A DNA stretch of 64,000 bases, taken from contig NZ_JACOQH010000002.1 of assembly GCF_014297335.1 (NCBI RefSeq), positions 357,171-421,170 of the forward strand. The letters are read 5' to 3'. This DNA is from Roseburia_D yibonii (GTDB lineage Bacteria > Bacillota > Clostridia > Lachnospirales > Lachnospiraceae). The position numbers were made by a program, and so were the translations under genes. Shown piece after piece: positions 16,254 to 24,024 of the stretch (the stretch's first letter is position 1; the number at the start of each line of letters is the position of its first letter). The notes beneath the pieces are model-generated. The model saw only the letters and a program-made list of their open reading frames with translations. It made no database searches and was not told where the DNA came from.

Positions 16254-17446
16254 TCCCTCTCACCTCCATCCAGATTCTTTTTGATCTCCTCCACTTTATC
16301 CAGACGTTCCCACGGAAGATCGATATCTGTTCTTCCGAAATGTCCATATGCCGCCGTCTGCCGGTAGATCGGACGTTTCAGATCGAGTTCGCTTATGATC
16401 GCTTTTGGTCTTAAATCAAAGACTTTTTCAATGACCTCCGTGATCTTTTTTTCGGTGAACTTTCCGGTTCCAAACGTATCGACCGCAATGGATACCGGCT
16501 TTGCCACTCCGATAGCATACGCAAGCTCAATCTCGATCTGATCCGCCGCCCCTGCCGCAACCAGATTTTTTGCCACCCAGCGCGCCGCATAAGCTGCGGA
16601 ACGGTCAACCTTCGTCGCGTCTTTTCCGGAAAATGCACCGCCGCCATGTCTGCCGGTTCCACCATAGGTATCGACGATGATCTTTCTTCCGGTCAGTCCC
16701 GCATCGCCCTGCGGGCCGCCGATCACGAAGCGTCCGGTCGGATTTATGTAATATTTCGTTTTCTCATCGAAAAGTTCTTCCGGAAGTACCTCGTGAATGA
16801 CATATTTTAATATGTCCTGCCGGATCCTTTCCTGTGTGACTTCTTCGCTGTGCTGCGTGGAAACCACGACCGTATCAATCCGCTTTACCTTATCCGCATC
16901 ATCAAATTCCACAGTCACCTGCGCCTTTCCATCCGGTCTTAAATATGGTAGCGTTCCGTCTTTTCTGACCTTTGCGAGCTGTCTCGTCAGCCGGTGCGCA
17001 AAAGAGATCGCAGGCGGCAGATATTCCGGTGTCTCATTTGTTGCATATCCAAAAATAATGCCCTGATCTCCCGCTCCGGTTCCAAAATCTTCCGTTACAC
17101 CTTCCTGCTTCGATTCATACGCCTGATCCACACCAAGCGCGATATCCGCGGACTGTTCATCGATCGAGGTCAATACCGCGATCGAGTCGGCATCAAATCC
17201 GCCTGCTGACCGGTCATAGCCGATCTCCCGTATGGTATCCCGCACCACCTTTGAAATATCCACATACGCTCTGGTTGAGATCTCGCCGACCACCAGGGCA
17301 AGCCCGGTTGCCACTGTCGTCTCCGCCGCCACACGCGCATCCGGATCTTCTTTTAATAATGCGTCCAAGATCGCATCGGAAACCTGGTCTGCGATCTTAT
17401 CCGGATGTCCTTCTGTTACTGATTCTGATGTAAATAATTTTCCCAT
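16244..17446 (-). CDS. metK: S-adenosylmethionine synthetase
   Basis: Makes SAM from methionine and ATP. The 400-residue length and motifs are canonical: GHPDKIADQVSDAILD at the start, GAGDQGIIFGYA, and GGGAFSGKDATKVDRSAA in the C-terminal half. It has a strong AAAGGAG site and its own promoter. Unusually, it heads a six-gene operon: its last codons overlap the radical SAM gene by 10 bp. The leader is only about 35 bases, so no S-box riboswitch fits between promoter and start. Confidence 0.97.
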   Translation of the reverse strand: MGKLFTSESVTEGHPDKIADQVSDAILDALLKEDPDARVAAETTVATGLALVVGEISTRAYVDISKVVRDTIREIGYDRSAGGFDADSIAVLTSIDEQSADIALGVDQAYESKQEGVTEDFGTGAGDQGIIFGYATNETPEYLPPAISFAHRLTRQLAKVRKDGTLPYLRPDGKAQVTVEFDDADKVKRIDTVVVSTQHSEEVTQERIRQDILKYVIHEVLPEELFDEKTKYYINPTGRFVIGGPQGDAGLTGRKIIVDTYGGTGRHGGGAFSGKDATKVDRSAAYAARWVAKNLVAAGAADQIEIELAYAIGVAKPVSIAVDTFGTGKFTEKKITEVIEKVFDLRPKAIISELDLKRPIYRQTAAYGHFGRTDIDLPWERLDKVEEIKKNLDGGEREWQ

Positions 17447-17486
17447 AATTTTTGCTCCTTTTTGTTTTGTTGTTTGATTTTTCTAA

Positions 17487-17515
17487 ACTATAAAATTATG
17501 GGCGGTCATTTACAA
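17487..17515 (-). promoter_or_regulatory. Promoter of the metK operon
   Basis: TTGTAA (17510-17515) and TATAGT (17487-17492) on the minus strand, 17-bp spacer, about 40 bp before the metK start. Confidence 0.65.
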
Positions 17516-17547
17516 CGCAAAAACGTGAAACCGATTGCAGTGCCTGC

Positions 17548-17673
17548 TTAAAATTTTGCTTTTTTCCTGTAATTTCCAGTCAAAGCCCTCACTTTCCTTC
17601 CCTGTTTTTTTGCATATGTGAAAACGATGTCAGCCGCATTTTTCCCTGTTTCCGGCACAAAAATAAGATCCAT
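17548..17673 (-). CDS. Candidate 41-residue small protein upstream of metK
   Basis: In the 373-bp gap between metK and asd an ATG at 17673 opens a 41-codon frame with MDLIFVPETGKNAADIVF at its start and NYRKKAKF at its end. GGTGACGGGAAA precedes it. The composition looks protein-like and slightly basic, but there is no clear promoter and the frame stays open a little upstream, so it may equally be the tail of a decayed gene. Apart from this, the asd terminator and the metK promoter, I see nothing in the gap. Confidence 0.25.
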   Translation of the reverse strand: MDLIFVPETGKNAADIVFTYAKKQGRKVRALTGNYRKKAKF

Positions 17674-17690
17674 TTTCCCGTCACCATCAC

Positions 17691-17762
17691 AAAAAGAGAT
17701 GCCCTCTTTCCGACAGACAAGTCATTTTTGACCTGTATGCCCGAAAGAGAGCATCTCTTTTA
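17691..17762 (-). terminator. Long terminator hairpin after asd
   Basis: AAAAGAGATGC-CTCTTTC on one side pairs with GAAAGAG-GCATCTCTTTT on the other (about 19 bp with one mismatch), with a smaller GTCA/TGAC hairpin inside the loop. It lies about 60 bp after the asd stop and isolates asd from metK. Confidence 0.8.
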
Positions 17763-17819
17763 TTGATATAAAGTAATCGGGAACTGCCCGTCATGGAGCA
17801 GTTACTGATTGCGCAAGAC

Positions 17820-18911
17820 CTATTTCTTTGTAATGTAACCCTGTGCTTTTAAGAGCTCTGCACAAAGTACCGCTCCACCTGCTGCTCCACGGACTGTGTT
17901 ATGGGAAAGTCCGATGAATTTCCAGTCATATACGGTATCCTCTCTCAGACGTCCAACGTTGATTCCCATACCGTTTTCGTAGTCAACATCGAGGGTTACC
18001 TGTGGACGGTTATCCTCTTCCATATAACGAATAAACTGCTTCGGTGCGCTCGGAAGTCCGAGTTTCTGCGGAACACCACTGTAATTTTCCAGTGCTGCGA
18101 TCAGCTGTTCTTTTGTCGGGTTCTTTTTGAATTTTACGAATACCGCTGCGGTATGTCCGTTTAATACCGGAACACGGATACACTGGCAGGTGATGACCGG
18201 TGATTCTGCCGGAACGATCGCTTTTTTCTCAGGATCGATGTGACCCCAGATACGAAGCGGCTCTTTTTCTGATTTCTCTTCCTCACCACCGATGTACGGG
18301 ATGATGTTTCCAAGCATTTCCGGCCAGTCTTTAAATGTCTTACCGGCTCCTGAGATCGCCTGATAAGTAGTCGCTACCACTTCATACGGCTCGAATTCTT
18401 TCCATGCGGTAAGAACCGGCGCGTAACTCTGAATGGAGCAGTTTGGCTTTACTGCAACGAAACCGCGCTTTGTGCCAAGTCTTTCTCTCTGATATTTGAT
18501 GACATCCATATGCTCCGGGTTGATTTCCGGTACCACCATCGGCACATCCGGTGTCCATCTGTGCGCGCTGTTGTTGGAAACGACCGGTGTCTCAGTCTTC
18601 GCATAATCTTCCTCGATCTTTTTGATCTCTTCTTTTGTCATATCAACAGCGGAGAATACGAAGTCAACCTGTGAAGCAACCTTCTCTACCTCGTTTACAT
18701 TCATGACAACGATGTTCTTTACCGCTTCCGGCATCGGAGTATCCATTTTCCATCTTCCGCCGACTGCTTCTTCATATGTCTTTCCTGCACTTCTCGGGCT
18801 GGCTGCGATCGTTGTCACCTCAAACCACGGATGATTCTCCAAAAGAGAAATAAATCTCTGTCCGACCATACCAGTTCCACCAAGGATGCCTACCTTTAAC
18901 TTCTCGCTCAT
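17820..18911 (-). CDS. asd: Aspartate-semialdehyde dehydrogenase
   Basis: NADP-dependent reduction of aspartyl phosphate to the semialdehyde, the branch to lysine/diaminopimelate, threonine and methionine. The 363-residue protein has the nucleotide-binding start VGILGGTGMVGQRF and catalytic Cys158 in VKPNCSIQ, with the QAISGAGKTFKDWP loop. Length and the KPNCSIQ form place it in the archaeal/fungal-type branch common in Firmicutes. ATG follows GAGGAGATTAG. It is monocistronic: terminator downstream, argH terminates upstream. Its product feeds metA (55238) and ultimately metK in this window. Confidence 0.95.
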   Translation of the reverse strand: MSEKLKVGILGGTGMVGQRFISLLENHPWFEVTTIAASPRSAGKTYEEAVGGRWKMDTPMPEAVKNIVVMNVNEVEKVASQVDFVFSAVDMTKEEIKKIEEDYAKTETPVVSNNSAHRWTPDVPMVVPEINPEHMDVIKYQRERLGTKRGFVAVKPNCSIQSYAPVLTAWKEFEPYEVVATTYQAISGAGKTFKDWPEMLGNIIPYIGGEEEKSEKEPLRIWGHIDPEKKAIVPAESPVITCQCIRVPVLNGHTAAVFVKFKKNPTKEQLIAALENYSGVPQKLGLPSAPKQFIRYMEEDNRPQVTLDVDYENGMGINVGRLREDTVYDWKFIGLSHNTVRGAAGGAVLCAELLKAQGYITKK

Positions 18912-19028
18912 TACTACTAATCTCCTCTATTTTTCTTTCCTGTATTTCGTTCTAAGTGTCTCTGTGTTGCGGACACTTGTCTGCGTTAAAGTAATACTAA
19001 TACATATCAGAGAAAAAAACAAGTCAAA

Positions 19029-19051
19029 ATTTGTATGTTTAATATACAAAT
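19029..19051. promoter_or_regulatory. Inverted repeat and candidate promoter region of asd
   Basis: ATTTGTAT and ATACAAAT form an 8-bp inverted repeat with a 7-bp loop. It is flanked on the minus strand by TTGACA on one side and TTGACT on the other, so it lies among -35-like elements upstream of asd. No T-tract follows, which fits an operator better than a terminator. Confidence 0.35.
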
Positions 19052-19081
19052 CTTTGTCAATTCTGCATAATAATTCGGATT

Positions 19082-20509
19082 TTATCTGGCAAGCAGCCTG
19101 TCTTCCCAATCCTTTTTCACGGTATCCTGCCAGTCATCTGCCAGAAATGCCTTTTCTTTTTCGATCGTCTGCTTCATCGCATCCACGCCGGGCGCACCGA
19201 TTGTCAGTCTGGTGTTGACACAGGTCTCCATGGAGATCGCATCATAGATATCTTCCTCAAATACCGGACTGATCGCTTTTAATTCCGAAAGGCTCATCGC
19301 GTCGATCGGGATTTTTTTGTCCAGACAGTATAAAACGATACGTCCGACAATCCCATGTGCGTCGCGGAACGGAACTCCGTGTTTTACCAGATAATCTGCC
19401 GCATCGGTCGCGTTCGTAAATCCATGGTTCGCGCTCTCACGCATTCTGTCTTTGTTAAATTTCATTGTGGCAAGCATGCCGCGGAACAGCGCGAGACAGC
19501 CCTTTGCCGTATCCATCGCGTCAAAAGAAAGCTCCTTGTCTTCCTGCATGTCCTTATTGTACGCAAGCGGGATTCCCTTCATCGTGGTAAGCAAAGAAAC
19601 CAGTGCGCCATAGACACGGCCGGTCTTTCCTCTGACAAGTTCAGCGATATCCGGGTTCTTTTTCTGCGGCATGATACTGCTTCCAGTGCTGTACGCATCA
19701 TCGATCTCCACAAACTGGTATTCGTTGGAATTCCAGATGATGATCTCCTCGGAAAAGCGGCTTAAATGCATCATGATCGTGGAAAGCGCTGATAAAAACT
19801 CGATCAGATAATCACGGTCTGAAACACCGTCCATACTGTTTAACGTAGGTCCGTAAAAGCCGAGCAGCTCCGCTGTATATTCACGGTCCAACGGATATGT
19901 CGTTCCAGCAAGCGCACCGCTTCCGAGCGGACAGTAATTCATACGCTCATAGATGTCATGCATGCGCTGTCTGTCGCGCCCAAACATTTCAAAATAAGCC
20001 GCCATATGATGTGCCAGCGTGATCGGCTGTGCCTTCTGCAAATGGGTAAAGCCCGGCATAATCGTGTCCAGATTTTCTTCCATGATCTTTAAGATCGTCT
20101 CTAAAAGTTCTTTTAAGAGTTCATCGGTCTCTAACAGCTCTTTTCTGGTGTAAAGGCGCATGTCCAATGCAACCTGGTCGTTTCTGCTGCGTCCGGTGTG
20201 CAGCTTCTTTCCGGTATCGCCAAGGCGGTCGATCAGGTTTGCCTCAACAAAGCTGTGAATGTCCTCATACTTTGTGGAGATCTCAAGCTTTCCGCTCTCG
20301 ACCTCCGAGAGGATCTCCTTTAACGTCTTTAAAATGTCTGCTTTCTCCTGCGCAGTCAGTATCCCCTGCTTTTCCAGCATGCAGACATGTGCCATGCTTC
20401 CCTCGATATCCTGTCTGTAAAATTTCTGATCAAATGTAATGGACGCATTGAAATTGTAGACCAGCTGATCGGTCTCCTTTGTGAAACGTCCTCCCCATAA
20501 CTGTGCCAT
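19082..20509 (-). CDS. argH: Argininosuccinate lyase
   Basis: Last step of arginine synthesis: argininosuccinate to arginine and fumarate. The 475-residue protein starts MAQLWGGRFTKETDQL and carries the superfamily signature GSSIMPQKKNPD with the catalytic serine, plus HTGRSRNDQVALD and GFTHLQKAQPI. The start at 20509 follows GAGGAAAAT; a longer frame extends into queH but lacks family similarity. Only one base separates it from the queH stop, so both are read from the queH promoter. The ArgR repressor gene is at 45541; no obvious ARG box was found here. Confidence 0.96.
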   Translation of the reverse strand: MAQLWGGRFTKETDQLVYNFNASITFDQKFYRQDIEGSMAHVCMLEKQGILTAQEKADILKTLKEILSEVESGKLEISTKYEDIHSFVEANLIDRLGDTGKKLHTGRSRNDQVALDMRLYTRKELLETDELLKELLETILKIMEENLDTIMPGFTHLQKAQPITLAHHMAAYFEMFGRDRQRMHDIYERMNYCPLGSGALAGTTYPLDREYTAELLGFYGPTLNSMDGVSDRDYLIEFLSALSTIMMHLSRFSEEIIIWNSNEYQFVEIDDAYSTGSSIMPQKKNPDIAELVRGKTGRVYGALVSLLTTMKGIPLAYNKDMQEDKELSFDAMDTAKGCLALFRGMLATMKFNKDRMRESANHGFTNATDAADYLVKHGVPFRDAHGIVGRIVLYCLDKKIPIDAMSLSELKAISPVFEEDIYDAISMETCVNTRLTIGAPGVDAMKQTIEKEKAFLADDWQDTVKKDWEDRLLAR

Positions 20510-20510
20510 A

Positions 20511-21167
20511 CTAATTTTCCTCGCTTTCTTTTCTTTTTTCTGCGATCTCCTCATCGCGCTGTTTTTTTGAAAACACACAGCCGCAGTAATACTGGCGGTA
20601 CATGTCATATTCTTTTGAAATCTCTACGGAACGCTTATAGCCGTTCTTTTTTTTGAAATCCGACACCAGATACGGAATGCCATACTCCGCGCCCAGTCTC
20701 TCGCCGATCTCATTTAATTTTACGGAATTTTTTAAAGGACTGATGGAAAGCGTCGTGGTAAAATAATCAAATTTCTTTTCCTTCGCAAGCTTTGCCGTGC
20801 TCTCAAGCCTAAGCTTGTAGCACTCCATGCAGCGTGCGCCGCCCTCTTTGTCCTGCTCAAAGCCCTTCGCCATCTCATAAAAGCGCTCTTTGTCGAATCT
20901 TCCCTCCACAAATTTCACTTCGTGTTTCATCGGGAAACGCCGGATAAATTCCTGCTGTTCCGCCACACGTTTCCGGTACTCCTCATCCGGATAGATATTC
21001 GGATTGTAGTAATAGACCGTAATGAAAAAATATTCAGAAAGATACTCGAGCACATAACTCGAACAGGGTGCGCAGCAACTGTGCAAAAGCAGCGTGGGAA
21101 TCCGGTTTTGCTCCTGATTTTCCCGAAGCACGCCCTCCATTTCCCTTTGATAATTTCTCTGATTCAT
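20511..21167 (-). CDS. queH: Epoxyqueuosine reductase QueH
   Basis: Reduces epoxyqueuosine to queuosine in tRNA, the non-orthologous replacement of QueG. The 218-residue protein has the DUF208 pattern: Cys31-Cys32 and Cys35 in HSCCAPCSSY, Cys113 and Cys116 in RCMECYKLR, and Cys195/Cys197 in QYYCGCVFS, expected to hold the iron-sulfur cluster and a nearby metal. TTLSISPLKN is also typical. The gene leads a queH-argH operon. The C-terminus is a charged tail of variable length in the family. Confidence 0.92.
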   Translation of the reverse strand: MNQRNYQREMEGVLRENQEQNRIPTLLLHSCCAPCSSYVLEYLSEYFFITVYYYNPNIYPDEEYRKRVAEQQEFIRRFPMKHEVKFVEGRFDKERFYEMAKGFEQDKEGGARCMECYKLRLESTAKLAKEKKFDYFTTTLSISPLKNSVKLNEIGERLGAEYGIPYLVSDFKKKNGYKRSVEISKEYDMYRQYYCGCVFSKKQRDEEIAEKRKESEEN

Positions 21168-21202
21168 AATTCACCTTTTTTGTATAACATACGATTCTTT
21201 AT

Positions 21203-21231
21203 ATTCTACCTTATCTAAAAAGAAATAGCAA
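21203..21231 (-). promoter_or_regulatory. Promoter of queH-argH
   Basis: TTGCTA (21226-21231) and TAGAAT (21203-21208) on the minus strand, 17-bp spacer, about 35 bp before queH. Confidence 0.7.
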
Positions 21232-21299
21232 TCTCTGTTCTTTCGCATAAGATAAAAATATAACCCGATACTATTTTCTTTTGTAAATGAGGAATGGCT

Positions 21300-22067
21300 A
21301 TGAATACTTTCATTGAATTTCAGGATGTATCTTTTTCCTATCATACCGTAAGCGGAGAAACGCCTGCTCTGCATCATATAAATTTTTCAGTGAACCGAAA
21401 TGATTTTGTCGCGATCGTCGGTCCAAGCGGCTGTGGCAAATCCACGCTTCTTTCCATGCTCTGTGGTCTGATCCGGCCGGAGTACGGATCGATCAAGATA
21501 GACGGGATTCCGCTCTCCGGAAAGGACCTTACGTCCATCGGCTACATGCTGCAAAAAGACCAGCTGTTTGAGTGGCGCACGATCGAAAAAAATATTCTGC
21601 TCGGGCTTGAGATCCAGAAAAAACAAAATCCGGAAAGCCTTGCATACGCACAGACACTGTTAAAGACCTATGGTCTTTCTGATTTCCGGAATGCCAAGCC
21701 CTCCGAGCTTTCCGGCGGCATGCGCCAGCGTGCGGCACTGATCCGTACCCTGGTCTTAAAACCGGAGCTTCTGCTCTTAGACGAACCGTTCTCCGCGCTG
21801 GACTATCAGACACGTTTAAATACCGCAAATGATATCGGAAACATCATTAAAAAAGAGCATAAGACGGCGATCCTGGTCACACACGACATTTCCGAAGCGG
21901 TCAGCCTTGGCAGCCAGGTCGTTGTCCTGACCAGACGTCCCGCCACGGTAAAACGCGTCATCCCGGTTCAGTTTCCGTCCGGTCTCACTCCGCTGGAACG
22001 CCGGAACACACCGGAATTTAAAACTTATTTTAATCTGATCTGGAAGGAGTTAACTGAACATGCATGA
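21300..22067 (+). CDS. ABC transporter ATP-binding protein (nitrate/sulfonate/thiamine-precursor type)
   Basis: Importer ATPase of 255 residues. Walker A GPSGCGKST, Q-loop region IGYMLQKDQLFEW, signature LSGGMRQRAALIRT and Walker B LLLLDEPFSALD are intact. The start at 21300 has GAGG seven bases upstream; an ATG six bases earlier is too close to it. It overlaps the permease by 8 bp. There is no substrate-binding protein in this unit, so it must use one encoded elsewhere. The sequence differs clearly from the ATPase at 12417, so it is not a recent duplicate. No TPP riboswitch is seen in the short upstream region. Confidence 0.88.
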   Translation: MNTFIEFQDVSFSYHTVSGETPALHHINFSVNRNDFVAIVGPSGCGKSTLLSMLCGLIRPEYGSIKIDGIPLSGKDLTSIGYMLQKDQLFEWRTIEKNILLGLEIQKKQNPESLAYAQTLLKTYGLSDFRNAKPSELSGGMRQRAALIRTLVLKPELLLLDEPFSALDYQTRLNTANDIGNIIKKEHKTAILVTHDISEAVSLGSQVVVLTRRPATVKRVIPVQFPSGLTPLERRNTPEFKTYFNLIWKELTEHA

Positions 22068-22857
22068 ACTTTCCGCAGCACAAATCGCATACATCAACCG
22101 GGAAAAGCGAAAAAATGTACGGATTTTCGTAAGCCGGATCCTGATTTTGATCCTCTTTTTCACCTTCTGGGAGCTCTCGGCTGATACCGGACTGATCGAC
22201 TCATTTATTTTCAGCAGTCCACACCGGCTGATCCAGTGCTTTTTTTCCATGTTAAAACAGCAGGATCTGCTTTTTCATATCGGCATCACATTATTTGAAA
22301 CACTGCTTAGTTTTCTGCTTGTGATCTTTTTCACACTGCTCATCACCATCTTGTTGTGGCGGAGCAAAAATGCCGCAAAGATTTTAGAGCCCTATCTGGT
22401 CGTCTTAAACAGCCTGCCGAAATCCGCGCTCGCGCCGCTTTTGATCGTATGGCTCGGTGCCAATTACAAAACGATCATTTTAACCGGAATGTCTGTCGCG
22501 ATCTTTGGCTCCGTATTAAGCCTGTATACCGGCTTTGTCCACACCGACCCGGAAAAGATCAAGCTGGTGCGCACACTTGGCGGAAACCGGGCACACATCC
22601 TGTTTAAAGTAGTGCTCCCGTATAACATACCCGGACTTCTTGGCATTTTAAAGGTCAACATCGGTCTGTGTCTGGTCGGCGTCATCATCGGTGAATTTAT
22701 TGCAGCAAAATGCGGGCTCGGCTACCTGATCATATACGGAAGCCAGGTTTTCAAACTCGACTGGGTGATCCTCTCCATTTTGATCCTCTGCGTGATCGCA
22801 ACCGCTCTGTACGGTGCGATCGGCGGCATCGAAAAATTCTATTTAAAAAGACGGTAA
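22060..22857 (+). CDS. ABC transporter permease (SsuC/TauC-like), intact
   Basis: Inner-membrane permease of 265 residues with about six membrane segments. The ATPase-docking EAA loop is visible as KLVRTLGGNRAHILFKVVLP, followed by the expected IPGLLGIL. The C-terminal end (GLGYLIIYGSQVFKLDW, last helix, basic tail) is the same region that survives in the deleted permease at 13231. Overlaps the ATPase by 8 bp. With no binding protein nearby, it may pair with the lipoprotein at 13527; this is inference. Confidence 0.88.
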   Translation: MHELSAAQIAYINREKRKNVRIFVSRILILILFFTFWELSADTGLIDSFIFSSPHRLIQCFFSMLKQQDLLFHIGITLFETLLSFLLVIFFTLLITILLWRSKNAAKILEPYLVVLNSLPKSALAPLLIVWLGANYKTIILTGMSVAIFGSVLSLYTGFVHTDPEKIKLVRTLGGNRAHILFKVVLPYNIPGLLGILKVNIGLCLVGVIIGEFIAAKCGLGYLIIYGSQVFKLDWVILSILILCVIATALYGAIGGIEKFYLKRR

Positions 22858-22862
22858 CCGCG

Positions 22863-22891
22863 TTGCACTCCTCCTAAAATTGTTGTATACT
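22863..22891 (+). promoter_or_regulatory. Promoter of the DUF1858 gene
   Basis: TTGCAC (22863-22868) and TATACT (22886-22891), 17-bp spacer, starting 6 bp after the permease stop. Confidence 0.75.
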
Positions 22892-22918
22892 ACCAAGCAT
22901 AGACAGGAGGCAACAGAT

Positions 22919-23119
22919 ATGAAACGGGTAACAAAAAACACCACGATCGGTGAATTATTACAGCTTGATCCTGATATCGCTAATGTTTTAACCGGAATCG
23001 GCATGCACTGCATCGGATGTCCGTCTTCCCAGAGAGAGACGATCGAGCAGGCAGCAGATGTACACGGTTTGGACGCAGACGATCTGATCGAAGATATCAT
23101 AGGATTTTTAGAAGCATAA
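22919..23119 (+). CDS. DUF1858 small redox protein (hybrid-cluster-associated type)
   Basis: A 66-residue protein that is a single DUF1858 domain: TIGELLQLDP near the start and Cys31-x2-Cys34 in GMHCIGCPSS. The CxxC pair is characteristic of the short disulfide proteins that accompany hybrid cluster proteins and ScdA-type iron-sulfur repair proteins; no such partner is adjacent. AGGAGG lies at ideal distance from ATG 22919. It has its own promoter and terminator, so it is a stand-alone gene, not part of the ABC unit. Confidence 0.85.
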   Translation: MKRVTKNTTIGELLQLDPDIANVLTGIGMHCIGCPSSQRETIEQAADVHGLDADDLIEDIIGFLEA

Positions 23120-23168
23120 AAGAACTGCAGCTTCACGGCAAAATGCCGTAACGCTGCAGTTCTTTTTT
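23118..23168. terminator. Bidirectional terminator between DUF1858 gene and licT-like gene
   Basis: AAAGAACTGCAGC pairs with GCTGCAGTTCTTT, with an inner ACGGC/GCCGT stem; T-runs on both strands. It ends the forward small gene and the minus-strand antiterminator gene. Confidence 0.9.
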
Positions 23169-23997
23169 ATTTTTCATCCGCGTAAACGCGCTCGATATGC
23201 ATGGCAAGATAGCCGATCTCGATATCCGCCAGTTTGATATTTAAATGCTGTTCCAGATGTCTGCATACGGTTGTCGCGATCTGAAATGACGCAGGAAATT
23301 TCTGCTCCATATACTCATTCAGATCCAGCTTTAAGACTTCTCCCGTCATCGCCCGCGCCGCCATATATTTGATATGGTTCATCATACGGTTATAGGAGAT
23401 GGTCTGCACATCAATATTTTTTCCGACATCTGCCTCGATCAGGGAAATACATTCCCGCACCGCCGCCGCGATCTGCATCGCACCGGACACTTTCTCATCA
23501 CAGATGGACGAATGTACATGAAGCGCGATATAGCCGATCTCATCTTCATCCAGCAGAATCCCGTCTGCCTCCTCCAACAGTTTTCTTGCCAGAGTGGCAA
23601 CTTTATACTCTTTATAAAACAACACCTGGATATCCTGATTTAACGGATTGCTGATCTGCTCTCCGTTCCGGATCCTTCTTGCCGCGAACGCAATATGATC
23701 CGCAAGTGGGAATAATATGCCCCGGTCAACCTTTCCAAATTCCTGTTTCGCACTGTCTAAAATCGCATCGGCGATCTCCAGATACTTCGGTTCTATCTCG
23801 CGAAGCAGTTCCCTTGCGCTTCCACGCTCGGAATCACTGCTCAGCGAATAAATCCGGCAGTCCTCCGTCGGCTCGATATATTCGCTTACCTTTCTGCCGA
23901 ATCCGATCCCTTTTCCGAGCAGCAGGTATTCCCTGCTGCTCTTATCCATAATCGCCAGCACTGCGTTATGATTGAGTGCTTTGGTCACTCGGTACAT
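23167..23997 (-). CDS. BglG/LicT/GlcT-family transcription antiterminator
   Basis: RNA-binding antiterminator, 276 residues: a CAT RNA-binding domain (1-58, ALNHNAVLAIMD, GKGIGFG) and two PTS regulation domains (about 65-170 and 172-276). Candidate phosphorylated histidines are His101, His160/162, His208 and His267. It lies just downstream of a PTS IICBA gene that has a readable RAT site and terminator in its leader, so its target can be named: when the sugar is transported the unphosphorylated protein should bind the RAT and allow read-through. GlcT and LicT cannot be told apart with certainty by eye. Confidence 0.92.
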   Translation of the reverse strand: MYRVTKALNHNAVLAIMDKSSREYLLLGKGIGFGRKVSEYIEPTEDCRIYSLSSDSERGSARELLREIEPKYLEIADAILDSAKQEFGKVDRGILFPLADHIAFAARRIRNGEQISNPLNQDIQVLFYKEYKVATLARKLLEEADGILLDEDEIGYIALHVHSSICDEKVSGAMQIAAAVRECISLIEADVGKNIDVQTISYNRMMNHIKYMAARAMTGEVLKLDLNEYMEQKFPASFQIATTVCRHLEQHLNIKLADIEIGYLAMHIERVYADEK

Positions 23998-24024
23998 ATT
24001 CTTCCCCCTCCAGACGGCTTTTCT

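Noticed and set aside
17691..17762. Two near-identical inverted arms as a possible CRISPR-like or REP repeat
   Set aside because: Only one pair, with a T-run and gene-end position; a terminator explains it.
21168..21299. TPP riboswitch upstream of the ABC ATPase
   Set aside because: The gap is short, AT-rich and lacks the conserved CUGAGA and GGA-type cores of the THI element; it mostly holds the queH promoter.
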